From positions 62,001-126,000 of the forward strand of contig NZ_JAKCFA010000029.1 of the NCBI RefSeq assembly GCF_024198215.1: a stretch of DNA of 64,000 bases, written 5' to 3'. Every line of letters begins with the position of its first letter. Positions within the stretch are counted from its first letter, which is position 1. The position numbers and the translations under genes are program-made. Source of the stretch: Myxococcus qinghaiensis. GTDB taxonomy: Bacteria > Myxococcota > Myxococcia > Myxococcales > Myxococcaceae. Under the pieces are notes generated by a model. It saw nothing but the letters and a program-made list of their open reading frames with translations. It had not been told where the DNA came from and did not search any database. Shown one piece after another: positions 7,155-15,625 of this stretch.

Positions 7155-10100
7155 ATGGCCCCCGCTCCTTCAGCGCTCGCCCACTCCGCCGAAGCCACGA
7201 CGCGCGCGCCCAGGCGAGCAAGAACCTCGCTTCACGGGAGCAGGGGGAGGCGCGCCCTGGCCCTGCTCACGCTCCTGTGGAGCACCGTCGCCGTCGCGCA
7301 GGTGAACGGGCGCGAGCGCCGCATCGGTCAGTTCTATCACTCGCGCTGGACGGTGAAGGACGGCGCCCCCGGTCAGGTCTCCGCCCTGGCGCAGACGCCG
7401 GATGGCTTCCTGTGGATGGCCTCGGCGGCGGCGCTGTACAGCTTCGACGGCGTCCACTTCCGGCGCTTCGAGCCACCCGATGGCCACCCCTTCAGCAGCA
7501 TCCAGACGCTGTATGTCGCCCCCGACGGCGCGCTGTGGATGGGCTTCATCCATGGCGCCGTGGCAAGCCTGAAGGACGGCCAGGTCACCCGGTATGGTGA
7601 AGCCCAGGGCCTGCCCTTGTCCCAGGTGGTGTCGTTCGCCACCGATGCCCGGGGAGACCTCTGGGCCTCCACCAGCCTTCGCGGCGTGTACCGCCTGAAT
7701 GGGAGTCAGTGGGAGCGCATCGCCGAGCCCTGGGGCCTGCCCGCGGCGGAGGGCCGGGGCCGCGCGATGTTGGTCGACCAGGACGGTGCCCTCTGGCTCG
7801 CGCTCGCCGACAAGGTCTACTACCTGGAGCAGCACGGCCGCGCGTTCCGCGACACGGGCATTGCCGTGAAGTGGGCGAGCCGGTTGACGCAGGCCCCCGA
7901 TGGCGCCCTCTGGGTCGCCGACCCCACGGGCCCGGTGCGTCCCATCGGCCTGCCGGGCGGCAAGCCCTACCCTGGCGCGGGGAGCCTGGAGGTCCAGTCC
8001 GCGGGCCTGCTGTTCGACCGGGAGGGGAGCCTGTGGGTCACCTCGCTCGGTGACGGCGTGCGCCGCATCGCGCATCCCGAACATTGGGGTGAGCGGCGCA
8101 TCTCCCGGCTCGACGAGGCCGGGGAGCCCTTCACCGAGAAGGACGGCCTCAGCTCCGACTACACATGGCCCATCCTGGAGGACCGGGAGGGCAACCTCTG
8201 GGTGGGCACCAGCGGCGGGCTGGACCGCTTCCGTCACAGCACCCTGGTGCTGGCCGAGTTCCCTCGTGGCTCGCATGACTTCGCCATCGCGGTGGGCGAC
8301 GACGGCGCGCTCTGGGCGGGAACCACCAACCGGCCGCTGATGCGGCTGCGCGACAGGACGGTGGACACCTTCGACATCGGCGCCCCCATCCTCGCCTCCT
8401 ACCGTGACAGGGACGGTCAGGTGTGGCTGGGCGCGGAGAACGGCCTCTGGCGCATCCAGGACGACAAGCCCGTGCGCATCGCGGACCTCCCGGCGCCCGC
8501 GCCCGCATACATCCATGCGATGACGAAGGACGCGGAAGGCACGCTCTGGGCCGCGCTCATCGGAGGGGGCCTGTTCCAGCTGCGCGAGGGGAAGTGGACG
8601 TCGCTGGAGGCACGAGCGGAGCTCCGGGCCCGGGAGCGCATCATGGCCCTGGCCACCGATGCCCAGGGCCGGGTCTGGCTGGGGCAGACGCAGGAGCTCC
8701 TCCGCGTCGAGGGGAAGGACGTCCGTCGCCATGGCCGCGCGGACGGACTGGAGGTGGGCATCGTCACCTCACTGAGCGCGGGCCAGCGACTATGGGTGGG
8801 CGGTCAGTTCGGACTGGCGTACTTCGACGGGCTGCGCTTCCACACGCTCGCGGTGGAGGACGACGAGCCCCTGCGCGGTGTCTCCGCCATCATCGAGCTG
8901 CCCGACGCAAGCCTGTGGGTCCACGCGGTCTCCGGCATCCTGCACCTGAGCGCGAAGGAGCTGGCCCGTGTCCTGGCCACGCCCGACAGCGCCGCGTTGC
9001 GATGCGAGCGCTTCGACTTCCTGGATGGCCTTCCGGCGCGCCCCACGCTGCTGCGTCCGTTGCCCACGGCGGTGCAGGGAACGGACGGGCGGCTGTGGTT
9101 CGCCACCAGCAACGGCGTGGTGTGGATAGACCCGACGCGCATCTTCCGAAATCCGCTGCCCCCGCCCGTGGCCATCCACGCGGTGCGAGTCGACGGCCAG
9201 TGGCTCCCCCTGGGGCCCGGCGCGCTCACCCTGCGTGAGCAGACGACGAACATCGAAATCGACTACACGGCGCTGAGCCTCTCCATCCCCGAGCGCGTGA
9301 GGTTCCGCTACCGGCTGGAGGGCGTGGACACGGCGTGGCAGGACGTGGGCGGACGGCGCGAGGCGTACTACTCGCATCTGCCCCCGGGGAACTACCGCTT
9401 CCAGGTGCTCGCCACGAACAACGACGGCGTCTGGAACGAGACGGGCGCGACGCTCGAGTTCATCCTGCCCCCCGCCTTCTTCCAGACGTGGTGGTTCCGC
9501 GCGCTGTGTGGCGCCGTCGTCGTGGTGGCGCTGTGGCTCCTCTACCTGCTGCGGCTGCGCCAGGTGCGAGCCCGGCTGCGGCGGCTGCTGGAGGAGCGTC
9601 ACCACGAGCGGGAGCGCATCGCGCGCGAGCTGCACGACACGCTGCTGCAGGGCGTGCACGGGCTGGTGCTGCGCTTCCAGGCGGCGTCGGAGCTGGTGCC
9701 CGAGGGACACCCCGCGCGAGTGGCCATGGAGAAGTCCCTGGAGCGCGCCGACCAGGTGCTCGTCGAGGGGCGGGACAGGGTGATGGACCTGCGCACCGCG
9801 ATGGTGGACCCGGGCGAGCTGTCCACGGCCTTCACCCGATTGGGAGAAGAGCTGGGGCAGGGGCAGCCCATCGCGTTCCAGGTGGTGGTGGAGGGCACGC
9901 CCACCGCATTGGACCCGCTGGTGCATGACGAGGTCTTCCACATCGGCCGTGAGGCCCTGTTGAACGCGTTCCAGCACGCCAACGCCCGGCGCATCGAGGT
10001 GGAGCTGACGTATGACTTCACCCAGCTGCGCCTGCGGGTGCGCGACGACGGGCGAGGAATCGAAGAGGCGTTCCTCCAGGCCGGCGGCAAGCCCGGCCAC

Positions 10101-10277
10101 TGGGGCCTGTCGGGCATGCGCGAGCGCGCCCTGAAGCTGGGCGCCTCACTCGACCTCCGCGGCCGGGAGAAGGCGGGGACGGAGGTGGAGCTGCGCGTCC
10201 CCGCGGCGACGGCGTACGAGGACTCCCCGAAGGGCACCCGGCACCGGCTGCGGCGGCTCGTGAGCGGCCTGCGCTGA
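7155..10277 (+). CDS. Two-component sensor kinase with Reg_prop/Y_Y_Y propeller (HisKA_3 type)
   Basis: 1040 residues. A signal segment (LALLTLLWSTVAVAQ) is followed by about twelve propeller repeats of the kind APDGALWMGF, TDARGDLWAST and DREGNLWVGTSGGL (residues about 50-640). A Y_Y_Y domain follows (FRYRLEGVDTAWQDV, about 715-770), then one transmembrane helix (about 780-800). The kinase core has the HisKA_3 H-box RIARELHDTLLQGVHGL with the phospho-acceptor His near 826, and an HATPase with GLSGMRERA. It is a membrane sensor with a periplasmic propeller, expected to pair with a NarL-type regulator, none of which is adjacent. ATG 7155 is preferred to GTG 7131 for its GGAAG site. Confidence 0.93.
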   Translation: MAPAPSALAHSAEATTRAPRRARTSLHGSRGRRALALLTLLWSTVAVAQVNGRERRIGQFYHSRWTVKDGAPGQVSALAQTPDGFLWMASAAALYSFDGVHFRRFEPPDGHPFSSIQTLYVAPDGALWMGFIHGAVASLKDGQVTRYGEAQGLPLSQVVSFATDARGDLWASTSLRGVYRLNGSQWERIAEPWGLPAAEGRGRAMLVDQDGALWLALADKVYYLEQHGRAFRDTGIAVKWASRLTQAPDGALWVADPTGPVRPIGLPGGKPYPGAGSLEVQSAGLLFDREGSLWVTSLGDGVRRIAHPEHWGERRISRLDEAGEPFTEKDGLSSDYTWPILEDREGNLWVGTSGGLDRFRHSTLVLAEFPRGSHDFAIAVGDDGALWAGTTNRPLMRLRDRTVDTFDIGAPILASYRDRDGQVWLGAENGLWRIQDDKPVRIADLPAPAPAYIHAMTKDAEGTLWAALIGGGLFQLREGKWTSLEARAELRARERIMALATDAQGRVWLGQTQELLRVEGKDVRRHGRADGLEVGIVTSLSAGQRLWVGGQFGLAYFDGLRFHTLAVEDDEPLRGVSAIIELPDASLWVHAVSGILHLSAKELARVLATPDSAALRCERFDFLDGLPARPTLLRPLPTAVQGTDGRLWFATSNGVVWIDPTRIFRNPLPPPVAIHAVRVDGQWLPLGPGALTLREQTTNIEIDYTALSLSIPERVRFRYRLEGVDTAWQDVGGRREAYYSHLPPGNYRFQVLATNNDGVWNETGATLEFILPPAFFQTWWFRALCGAVVVVALWLLYLLRLRQVRARLRRLLEERHHERERIARELHDTLLQGVHGLVLRFQAASELVPEGHPARVAMEKSLERADQVLVEGRDRVMDLRTAMVDPGELSTAFTRLGEELGQGQPIAFQVVVEGTPTALDPLVHDEVFHIGREALLNAFQHANARRIEVELTYDFTQLRLRVRDDGRGIEEAFLQAGGKPGHWGLSGMRERALKLGASLDLRGREKAGTEVELRVPAATAYEDSPKGTRHRLRRLVSGLR

Positions 10278-10305
10278 AGCCCGCGCCACGCCGGTCCGAG
10301 GCAGT

Positions 10306-10333
10306 CGCGCCTCCCTCCATCAGGGGAGGCGCG
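10306..10333 (+). terminator. 10-bp GC hairpin after the sensor kinase
   Basis: CGCGCCTCCC pairs perfectly with GGGAGGCGCG across an 8-base loop, 28 bases after the kinase stop. There is no T tract, so it may be a weak terminator or an mRNA 3' end structure. Confidence 0.5.
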
Positions 10334-10391
10334 CGAGCGGACGCAGGCGCACTGTACCGCGCGCGGTCTCCCCACCTGCCCCGAGCGCACG

Positions 10392-11189
10392 ATGAGCACG
10401 ACGTCCCCCGATACGATTGTCTTGATTCACGGCCTCTGGATGACGCCCCGGAGCTGGGAACACTGGGTGGAGCGCTTCAAGGCCCGGGGCTACAAGGTGC
10501 TCGCGCCCGCCTATCCGGGCCTGGAGGTGGAGGTCGAAGCGCTGCGCGAGGACCCGTCCCCCATCGAGAAGCTCACGATTGAGGAGACGGCCCACCACCT
10601 GGAGACCGTCATCCGGGGGCTTTCGAGCCCGCCCATCCTCATCGGCCACTCGTTCGGCGGCGCCATGGTGCAGATTCTGTTGGACCGGGGGCTCGGGGCC
10701 GCGGGCGTGGCCATCGACTCCGTGCAGGTGAAGGGCGTGCTGCGGCTGCCGTTCACCACGCTCAGGGCCACCTTCCCCATCCTGGCCAACCCCGCCAACC
10801 GACACCGCGCGGTGCCCTTCACCCACGAGCAGTTCCGCTACGCCTTCACCAACACGCTCACGGAGGCGCAGTCCCGGGCCGTCTACGAGCGCTACCACGT
10901 CCCCGCGCCGGGCCGCTTCCTGTTCGACGGGGCGCTGGCCAACTTCAACCCGCACGCGGCCACCAGGGTGGACTTCGACAAGGAGGACCGCGCGCCGCTG
11001 CTGTTCATCGCCGGGAGCGAGGACAACATCATGCCGGCGTCGCTCAACAAGTCGAACGCGCGGCACTACAACAGCGGCGTCGTGGCCTACAAGGAGTTCC
11101 CCGGCCGCTCGCACTACATCTGCGGTCAGGAGGGCTGGGAGGAGGTCGCTGACCACGCGCTCTCCTGGGCCCTGAACCCCACGGCGTGA
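10392..11189 (+). CDS. Alpha/beta hydrolase
   Basis: 265 residues with the full alpha/beta hydrolase signature: oxyanion-hole VLIHGLWMTP near residue 10, nucleophile elbow GHSFGG (Ser near 86), acid in AGSEDNIMP and catalytic His in GRSHYICG near the C terminus. No export signal, so cytoplasmic. The substrate is unknown; the layout resembles general esterases and haloperoxidase-like hydrolases. It follows the kinase by about 115 bases with a hairpin between, so it is probably a separate transcript. Confidence 0.9.
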   Translation: MSTTSPDTIVLIHGLWMTPRSWEHWVERFKARGYKVLAPAYPGLEVEVEALREDPSPIEKLTIEETAHHLETVIRGLSSPPILIGHSFGGAMVQILLDRGLGAAGVAIDSVQVKGVLRLPFTTLRATFPILANPANRHRAVPFTHEQFRYAFTNTLTEAQSRAVYERYHVPAPGRFLFDGALANFNPHAATRVDFDKEDRAPLLFIAGSEDNIMPASLNKSNARHYNSGVVAYKEFPGRSHYICGQEGWEEVADHALSWALNPTA

Positions 11190-11285
11190 GCGCGCACGCC
11201 GCGCGTTCCGTCGCCCCGGGGATGTGACGCTCCTCGCGCCCTGCTAGCGTCGCCGCGTCTTTTTCCCGGCGAGGCTCCAGGCTCC

Positions 11286-12344
11286 ATGAAGAAGCTCCTC
11301 ATCATCGCGGGTGTGCTGTTCGTGGCGCTGGGGGGCTTCGTCCTCAAGACGCTCTCCGACGCCGGACAGTTCAAGCACCTCTCCCCCCACGCGCCCGGCA
11401 AGTGCACGCCGGTGTCCGGCATGCCCGGCGCGGAGGACATCACCTTCCACCCGAGCCTGGGCTACGCCTACGTCTCCTCGGACGACCGGCGCGCGACGCT
11501 GGCGGGGCGTCCCGTGGCTGGCGGCATCTACCGCTATGACCTCTCCGGCACCACGCCTCCCGTGCTGCTGACGGGGAGCTTCTCCCCCGACTTCCATCCG
11601 CACGGCATCGGCCTGCACGTGGACCCTTCGTCCGGCGCGCAGACGCTCTTCGTGGTGAACCACTCCCGGTCCGAAGGCCAGCGCATCGAGCGCTTCGAGG
11701 TCGGCGAGGACGGCCTGCTCGTTCACCGCGCCTCGCTGCATGACGCGCTGCTCGTGTCACCCAACGACGTGGTCGCCGTGGACGCGCAGCGCTTCTACGT
11801 GACGAACGACCACGGCTACCCGCCGGGCGCGATGCAGGTGCTGGAGGACTACCTCCAGCTCGCCCTGGGCAACGTCCTCTACTTCGACGGCCAGCGCTTC
11901 CAGGAGGTCATCCAGGGCACGAAGTACGCCAACGGCATCAACCGCTCCGCGGACGGGCGCACCGTGTACCTGGCGGAGTCAGTGGGCCGCTCGCTGCGCA
12001 GCTACGAGCGCAATCCGGAGACGGGCGCGCTGACGCTGCTCAACACGCTGGATTTGAAGTCCGGCCCGGACAACATCGAGCTGGATGCCGAGGGCAACCT
12101 CTGGATTGCCTCCCACCCCAAGATGCTCGACTTCGCCTCCTATGCGGGCGACCTGACGGGCAAGAGCCGGGCGCCCGCCCAGGTGCTGCGCGTGACGGGC
12201 ACGGGCGCGGACCTGAAGGCCACGGAAGTCTACCTGGACGACGGAAGCCAGACGTCCGGCACGGCCACCGCCGCCGTCTTCGGCAAGCGGATGCTCCTGG
12301 GTCCCGTGTTCGAAAAGGACTTCCTCGACTGCGAGCTGCCCTGA
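11286..12344 (+). CDS. Paraoxonase/arylesterase-family lactonase
   Basis: 352 residues with an uncleaved-looking N-terminal hydrophobic helix like that of serum paraoxonases. The six-bladed propeller calcium-site motifs can be followed in order: GAEDI near 50, HPHGIGL near 111, SPNDVVAV near 160, FYVTNDHGY near 174, ANGIN near 219, and GPDNIELDAEGNLWIASHP near 258-276. The histidine in HPHGI corresponds to the proposed catalytic histidine. A cysteine near residue 39 and one in the terminal DCELP match the disulfide that closes the propeller in PON1. Expected activity is hydrolysis of lactones and aryl esters at the cell envelope. Bacterial members this close to the animal motif order are uncommon. 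Confidence 0.85.
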   Translation: MKKLLIIAGVLFVALGGFVLKTLSDAGQFKHLSPHAPGKCTPVSGMPGAEDITFHPSLGYAYVSSDDRRATLAGRPVAGGIYRYDLSGTTPPVLLTGSFSPDFHPHGIGLHVDPSSGAQTLFVVNHSRSEGQRIERFEVGEDGLLVHRASLHDALLVSPNDVVAVDAQRFYVTNDHGYPPGAMQVLEDYLQLALGNVLYFDGQRFQEVIQGTKYANGINRSADGRTVYLAESVGRSLRSYERNPETGALTLLNTLDLKSGPDNIELDAEGNLWIASHPKMLDFASYAGDLTGKSRAPAQVLRVTGTGADLKATEVYLDDGSQTSGTATAAVFGKRMLLGPVFEKDFLDCELP

Positions 12345-12475
12345 GCGCGTCGTCGGAATCCAACGACCCCTCGCCCCCGAGTCCCAGCCGGCTTGTCCTG
12401 AGTTGAGAGCCTCCCCCCCCTCCTGGCTGCCACAAGACAGGGGGCGGACGCTTTCGCCCGGGAGAGAACGGCGAC

Positions 12476-13147
12476 ATGGGCGGTGGGCTGAGTTGGAGGG
12501 GGAAGGTTGGGCTGGGTGGGCTGTGCGCGGCGCTCGCGGCGTTCGCTCCGGGGAGCGCGGAGGCGGACGTGGATGAGGCCCTGGCCCTGGGGCATCACCA
12601 CAAGGACAAGCACAAGAAGAAGGAAGAGGAGAAGGCGCGACGGGAGGCGGCCGCCACGGGTGGCTCGGGCGCGGCGGCGATGATGGGGCCTCGCGTGGGT
12701 GGCCACGTGGCCGCGGTGATTCCCTTCCTGAGCATCACGGATGAGGACACCACCGTCATCTTCGGCGACTTCTTCACCTTGGGCCTCGCGCCGGGCATCA
12801 CCCTGCACCTCAACGAGCGCTGGGCCCTCGACTTCGAGTTCATCGCCTTCAGCCGCTGGCGGTTCGAGGACGACGGCACCCCGGCGAGCGTCAGCACCAG
12901 CTTCGTGCTGGACCCGGGCGTCATCTACGACTTCGGCGGGTTCAAGGGCGGCCTGCGGCTGGCCATGCAGGTGGGTGAGGGCGTTCCCTTCAACGGGGGC
13001 ATCGTCCCCATCATCATCAAGGGCTTCCCCATCACCGAGCACCTGAAGTTCTTCGTGGAGCTGGACCTGCCCTTCTTCGTCACCGGAGCGCCGGATGACG
13101 GGGGCTTCAGCTTCTCGCCCCAAATCCAGACGGGCATCGCCTTCTGA
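12476..13147 (+). CDS. Predicted outer-membrane beta-barrel protein
   Basis: 223 residues. The signal peptide ends near AEA; a charged stretch HHHKDKHKKKEEEKARRE at about 41-58 follows, then alternating amphipathic strands from GPRVGGHVAAVIPFLS to FSFSPQIQTGIAF, ending in aromatic Phe as outer-membrane barrels do. The His/Lys stretch after the signal could bind metal or cell wall but this is a guess. A GGGAGAG site precedes ATG 12476. Confidence 0.65.
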   Translation: MGGGLSWRGKVGLGGLCAALAAFAPGSAEADVDEALALGHHHKDKHKKKEEEKARREAAATGGSGAAAMMGPRVGGHVAAVIPFLSITDEDTTVIFGDFFTLGLAPGITLHLNERWALDFEFIAFSRWRFEDDGTPASVSTSFVLDPGVIYDFGGFKGGLRLAMQVGEGVPFNGGIVPIIIKGFPITEHLKFFVELDLPFFVTGAPDDGGFSFSPQIQTGIAF

Positions 13148-13165
13148 CGACTCTCGCCACGGGCC

Positions 13166-13435
13166 TCACGGGCTCTCTTTCCCGGTGCCGGTCCAGAGCC
13201 GCTTCACCTTGCTCGTCGCGAGCTCGATGAAGCGGCGCTGGTTGTAGCGAGTCGTCTCCTCGGCGGGCGGAGGGCCCTGGCAGAGGACCTTGCGCGAGGG
13301 CGCGCGGCCCCACTCGGCCTGGTGTCTTGCCATCTCCTCCTCCCACTGGGCCTTCTGGCGGAGCGAGGTGACCGCCGCTCCGGCTCCCACCAGCAGTGAG
13401 AGCACGGCGACGGCCAGGTTCTTCTTCACGGACAT
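13166..13435 (-). CDS. Small membrane-anchored protein, unknown function
   Basis: 89 residues: one N-terminal transmembrane helix (NLAVAVLSLLVGAGAAV) followed by a charged, helical soluble tail with one cysteine (SRKVLCQG). Start ATG 13435 (MSVKKN) is chosen over the ATG 12 bases upstream because a G-rich site lies before it and the N terminus is then a typical basic one. It converges with the barrel gene, 18 bases away. No family recognised. Confidence 0.6.
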   Translation of the reverse strand: MSVKKNLAVAVLSLLVGAGAAVTSLRQKAQWEEEMARHQAEWGRAPSRKVLCQGPPPAEETTRYNQRRFIELATSKVKRLWTGTGKESP

Positions 13436-13489
13436 GCCCCCATTCAACCCAGGAACAGGGCCTGTGGGGAATCCGTCGTCAGGAGGACT

Positions 13490-14074
13490 TCAGCGCTCCT
13501 TGAGGTTCTTGGCGACGAAGTCCCAGTTGACCAGGCTGGTGAGGAAGGTCTCGATGTACTTGGGACGCTGGTTGCGGAAGTCGATGTAGTACGCGTGCTC
13601 CCACACGTCGATGGTGAGCAGCGCCTTCTGGCCATGCTTCATCGGCAGGTCCGCGTTGCCCGTCTTCGTGATGACGAGCTTGTCGTTCTGCCGCGCCAGC
13701 CACGCCCAGCCGGAGCCGAACTGCGTCGCGGCGGCCTGGGAGAACTCCTCCTTGAACTTGTCGAAGGAGCCGAAGTCGCGGGTGATGGCGTCGGCGAGGT
13801 CGCCCGTCGGCTGCCCGCCACCGCTCGGCTTCATGCAGTGCCAGTAGAAGGTGTGGTTCCACACCTGCGCCGCGTTGTTGAACACGCCGCCGTCGCTGGA
13901 GAGGATGATCTCCTCGAGGGACTTGCTCTCCTCGGGCTTGCCGGCGACGAGCTTGTTCAGGTTCGTCACGTACGCCTGGTGGTGCTTGCCGTAGTGGTAC
14001 TCGAGCGTCTCCTCGCTGATGTGGGGAGCGAGCGCGTCCTTGCGGTACGGAAGTTCAGGCAGCGTGAAGGCCAT
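13490..14074 (-). CDS. sodB: Iron superoxide dismutase
   Basis: 194 residues, the normal length of Fe/Mn superoxide dismutases. Metal ligands are visible: His in YHYGKHHQAYV, His in VWNHTFYWHCM, and Asp and His in DVWEHAYYIDF. The sequence FNNAAQVWNHTFYWHCM and the Gln in AAATQFGSG place it in the iron-type branch. It is cytoplasmic (no signal) and disproportionates superoxide. GGAAAGGA lies upstream of ATG 14074. A perfect 12-bp palindrome lies about 72 bases further upstream. Confidence 0.96.
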   Translation of the reverse strand: MAFTLPELPYRKDALAPHISEETLEYHYGKHHQAYVTNLNKLVAGKPEESKSLEEIILSSDGGVFNNAAQVWNHTFYWHCMKPSGGGQPTGDLADAITRDFGSFDKFKEEFSQAAATQFGSGWAWLARQNDKLVITKTGNADLPMKHGQKALLTIDVWEHAYYIDFRNQRPKYIETFLTSLVNWDFVAKNLKER

Positions 14075-14145
14075 GAGTCGTGTCCTTTCCAGGGTAAAGG
14101 GATGCGGAGAACTATCACCCTCCTACCCGCGAAAGGGGCACGACT

Positions 14146-14157
14146 CCAATGCATTGG
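14146..14157. promoter_or_regulatory. Palindrome CCAATGCATTGG upstream of sodB
   Basis: Perfect 12-bp dyad, 72 bases before the sodB start codon. Position suits a regulator site. No cognate regulator can be named. Confidence 0.4.
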
Positions 14158-14237
14158 CACGCCGCCAAAGTACTGGACGCCCCGGATACCGACGGGTCAA
14201 CACTCCGCGCGGGCCCCCCGGAGGCGCGATGTATCAG

Positions 14238-14278
14238 GTGACCCCGGGCACATTTCGGAACTGGACACCCCGGGTCAC
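14238..14278 (-). terminator. Inverted repeat overlapping the stress-protein stop codon
   Basis: GTGACCCCGGG and CCCCGGGTCAC form an 11-bp stem with one mismatch and a 19-base loop, at the end of the leftward universal stress protein gene. A likely transcription end structure; no T tract. Confidence 0.4.
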
Positions 14279-15567
14279 CCGGCCAGGGGCGGACGCACCA
14301 GCAGCACCGGCCGCTCGGTGCGCGCGAGGACGGCCTGCGTCACGGAGCCGAGCACCGCGCGCTTCAGCCCCGTGCGTCCATGCGTCCCGAGCACGAGCGC
14401 ATCCACGGCGAGTCGCTCCGCCGCCTGGGCCAGCGCCGTCACCACGTCCTTGCTGTCGGTGATGACCTCCACCCGCGCGTGACGTCCGGTGGCCTCGGCC
14501 TCGCGAGGCACCAGCGCCTCCAGCTTCCGTCGCTCGGTCTCCACCGGCTGACCCGCCTCCGCGACGTGGAGCAGGTGCACGGTGCCGCCCGGCGCCACCA
14601 GGCCGAAGGCGTGCGCCACCGCGCGGTTGCCCGTCTCCGAGAAGTCGGTGGCCACCAGCACGTCGTGGAACGACGGCAGGGGCGCGTCCACGCCCGTGGG
14701 CACCGCGTGCGAGGACACGCAGGCCACGGACATCCGCGCCAGCCGCAGCGCATGGTACGACACGCTCCACATCTTCCCGAGCGCGCGCCGGTGATGCGAC
14801 CCCACCACGAGCAGGTCCGCGCGCTCGCGCTCGGCCACCTCCACCAGGTGGTCCGCGACGCGCCCCAGCGAGGGCTCCAGCACGCGGCGCGGCGCGGTGC
14901 CGCCCAAGGCCAGCGGCGCCAGCAACGCCTCCGTCTCCCGGTCCAGCACCGAGCGCAGCTCCGGCGTCATCGCGGCCAGCTCCAGCGGGCGCGGCAAGCC
15001 CAGGCGCCGGTACTCCTCGTCCGGCCACAACAGGCGCGCGCCGATGATTTCCACCGGCCCCCACGCGCGCAGCCCGCGCACCCATTCCCGCGCGGCCTCG
15101 AAGGGCACCGAGCGGTCCACGCCGAGCACCACGCGCAACGGATGCTTGCCCCGCGCCCAGGCCTCCAGCACGTCCGCGTCGCGGACCGCCAGCAGCGGCG
15201 CGTCCAGCGACTGCGCCAGCCGGTCCACCGTCCCACCGACGCCGAGGAACGGCGCCTCCTGCGTGGGGGGCGCCGTCACCACCAGCGTGGCCATGCGCTC
15301 CCGGGCCACCTCCGCGACCTCCACCGCCGCCTCGCCGGTGCGCAGCTCCTGCTCCACCCGGGCGCCCGACTTCGTCAGTCGACGGGCCTCGTCTCCCAGC
15401 GCCGCCTCGGCCGCCTGGAGCAGGGCCTTGCCGAAGGCGCGCGCGGAGTTGGGGTTGAGCACGTGCACCAGGTACAGCGGTACGTTCGCCTTCCGGGCCA
15501 GCTCGGCGGCGAAGTCACTGGCGCGGCGCGCGGCGTCGGAGAAGTTGGTGGCGCAGACAATGGACAT
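14275..15567 (-). CDS. Universal stress protein with three USP-type domains
   Basis: 430 residues, about three times a single USP domain. Domain 1 (1-145) starts SIVCATNFSDAARRASDFAA; domain 2 (about 150-295) ends in LLVVGSHHRRALGKMW, a degenerate nucleotide loop; domain 3 (about 305-430) starts VLVATDFSETGNRAV and has the full ATP loop LGTHGRTGLKRAVLGS. Only the last domain is predicted to bind ATP. Start ATG 15567 has GGAGGAAC upstream; the open frame before it is ignored. D-lactate dehydrogenase ends 58 bases upstream on the same strand, so they may be co-transcribed as fermentation/low-oxygen functions. Confidence 0.88.
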   Translation of the reverse strand: MSIVCATNFSDAARRASDFAAELARKANVPLYLVHVLNPNSARAFGKALLQAAEAALGDEARRLTKSGARVEQELRTGEAAVEVAEVARERMATLVVTAPPTQEAPFLGVGGTVDRLAQSLDAPLLAVRDADVLEAWARGKHPLRVVLGVDRSVPFEAAREWVRGLRAWGPVEIIGARLLWPDEEYRRLGLPRPLELAAMTPELRSVLDRETEALLAPLALGGTAPRRVLEPSLGRVADHLVEVAERERADLLVVGSHHRRALGKMWSVSYHALRLARMSVACVSSHAVPTGVDAPLPSFHDVLVATDFSETGNRAVAHAFGLVAPGGTVHLLHVAEAGQPVETERRKLEALVPREAEATGRHARVEVITDSKDVVTALAQAAERLAVDALVLGTHGRTGLKRAVLGSVTQAVLARTERPVLLVRPPLAG

Positions 15568-15625
15568 GGGGGGTTCCTCCACGAGTCGGACGGGCGTCAT
15601 GCCCATCCGCCCTGCACACAAGGGC

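Noticed and set aside
8790-10100. Minus-strand open frame opposite the sensor kinase
   Set aside because: No motifs; the plus strand encodes continuous kinase and Y_Y_Y domains.
12349-12367. Dyad GTCGTCGGAATCCAACGAC after the paraoxonase-like gene as a terminator
   Set aside because: Short arms with a mismatch and no T tract; too weak to list.
14173-14273. Direct repeats CTGGACGCCCCGG and CTGGACACCCCGG as possible insertion-sequence ends
   Set aside because: Same orientation, 88 bases apart, no transposase and no target duplication.
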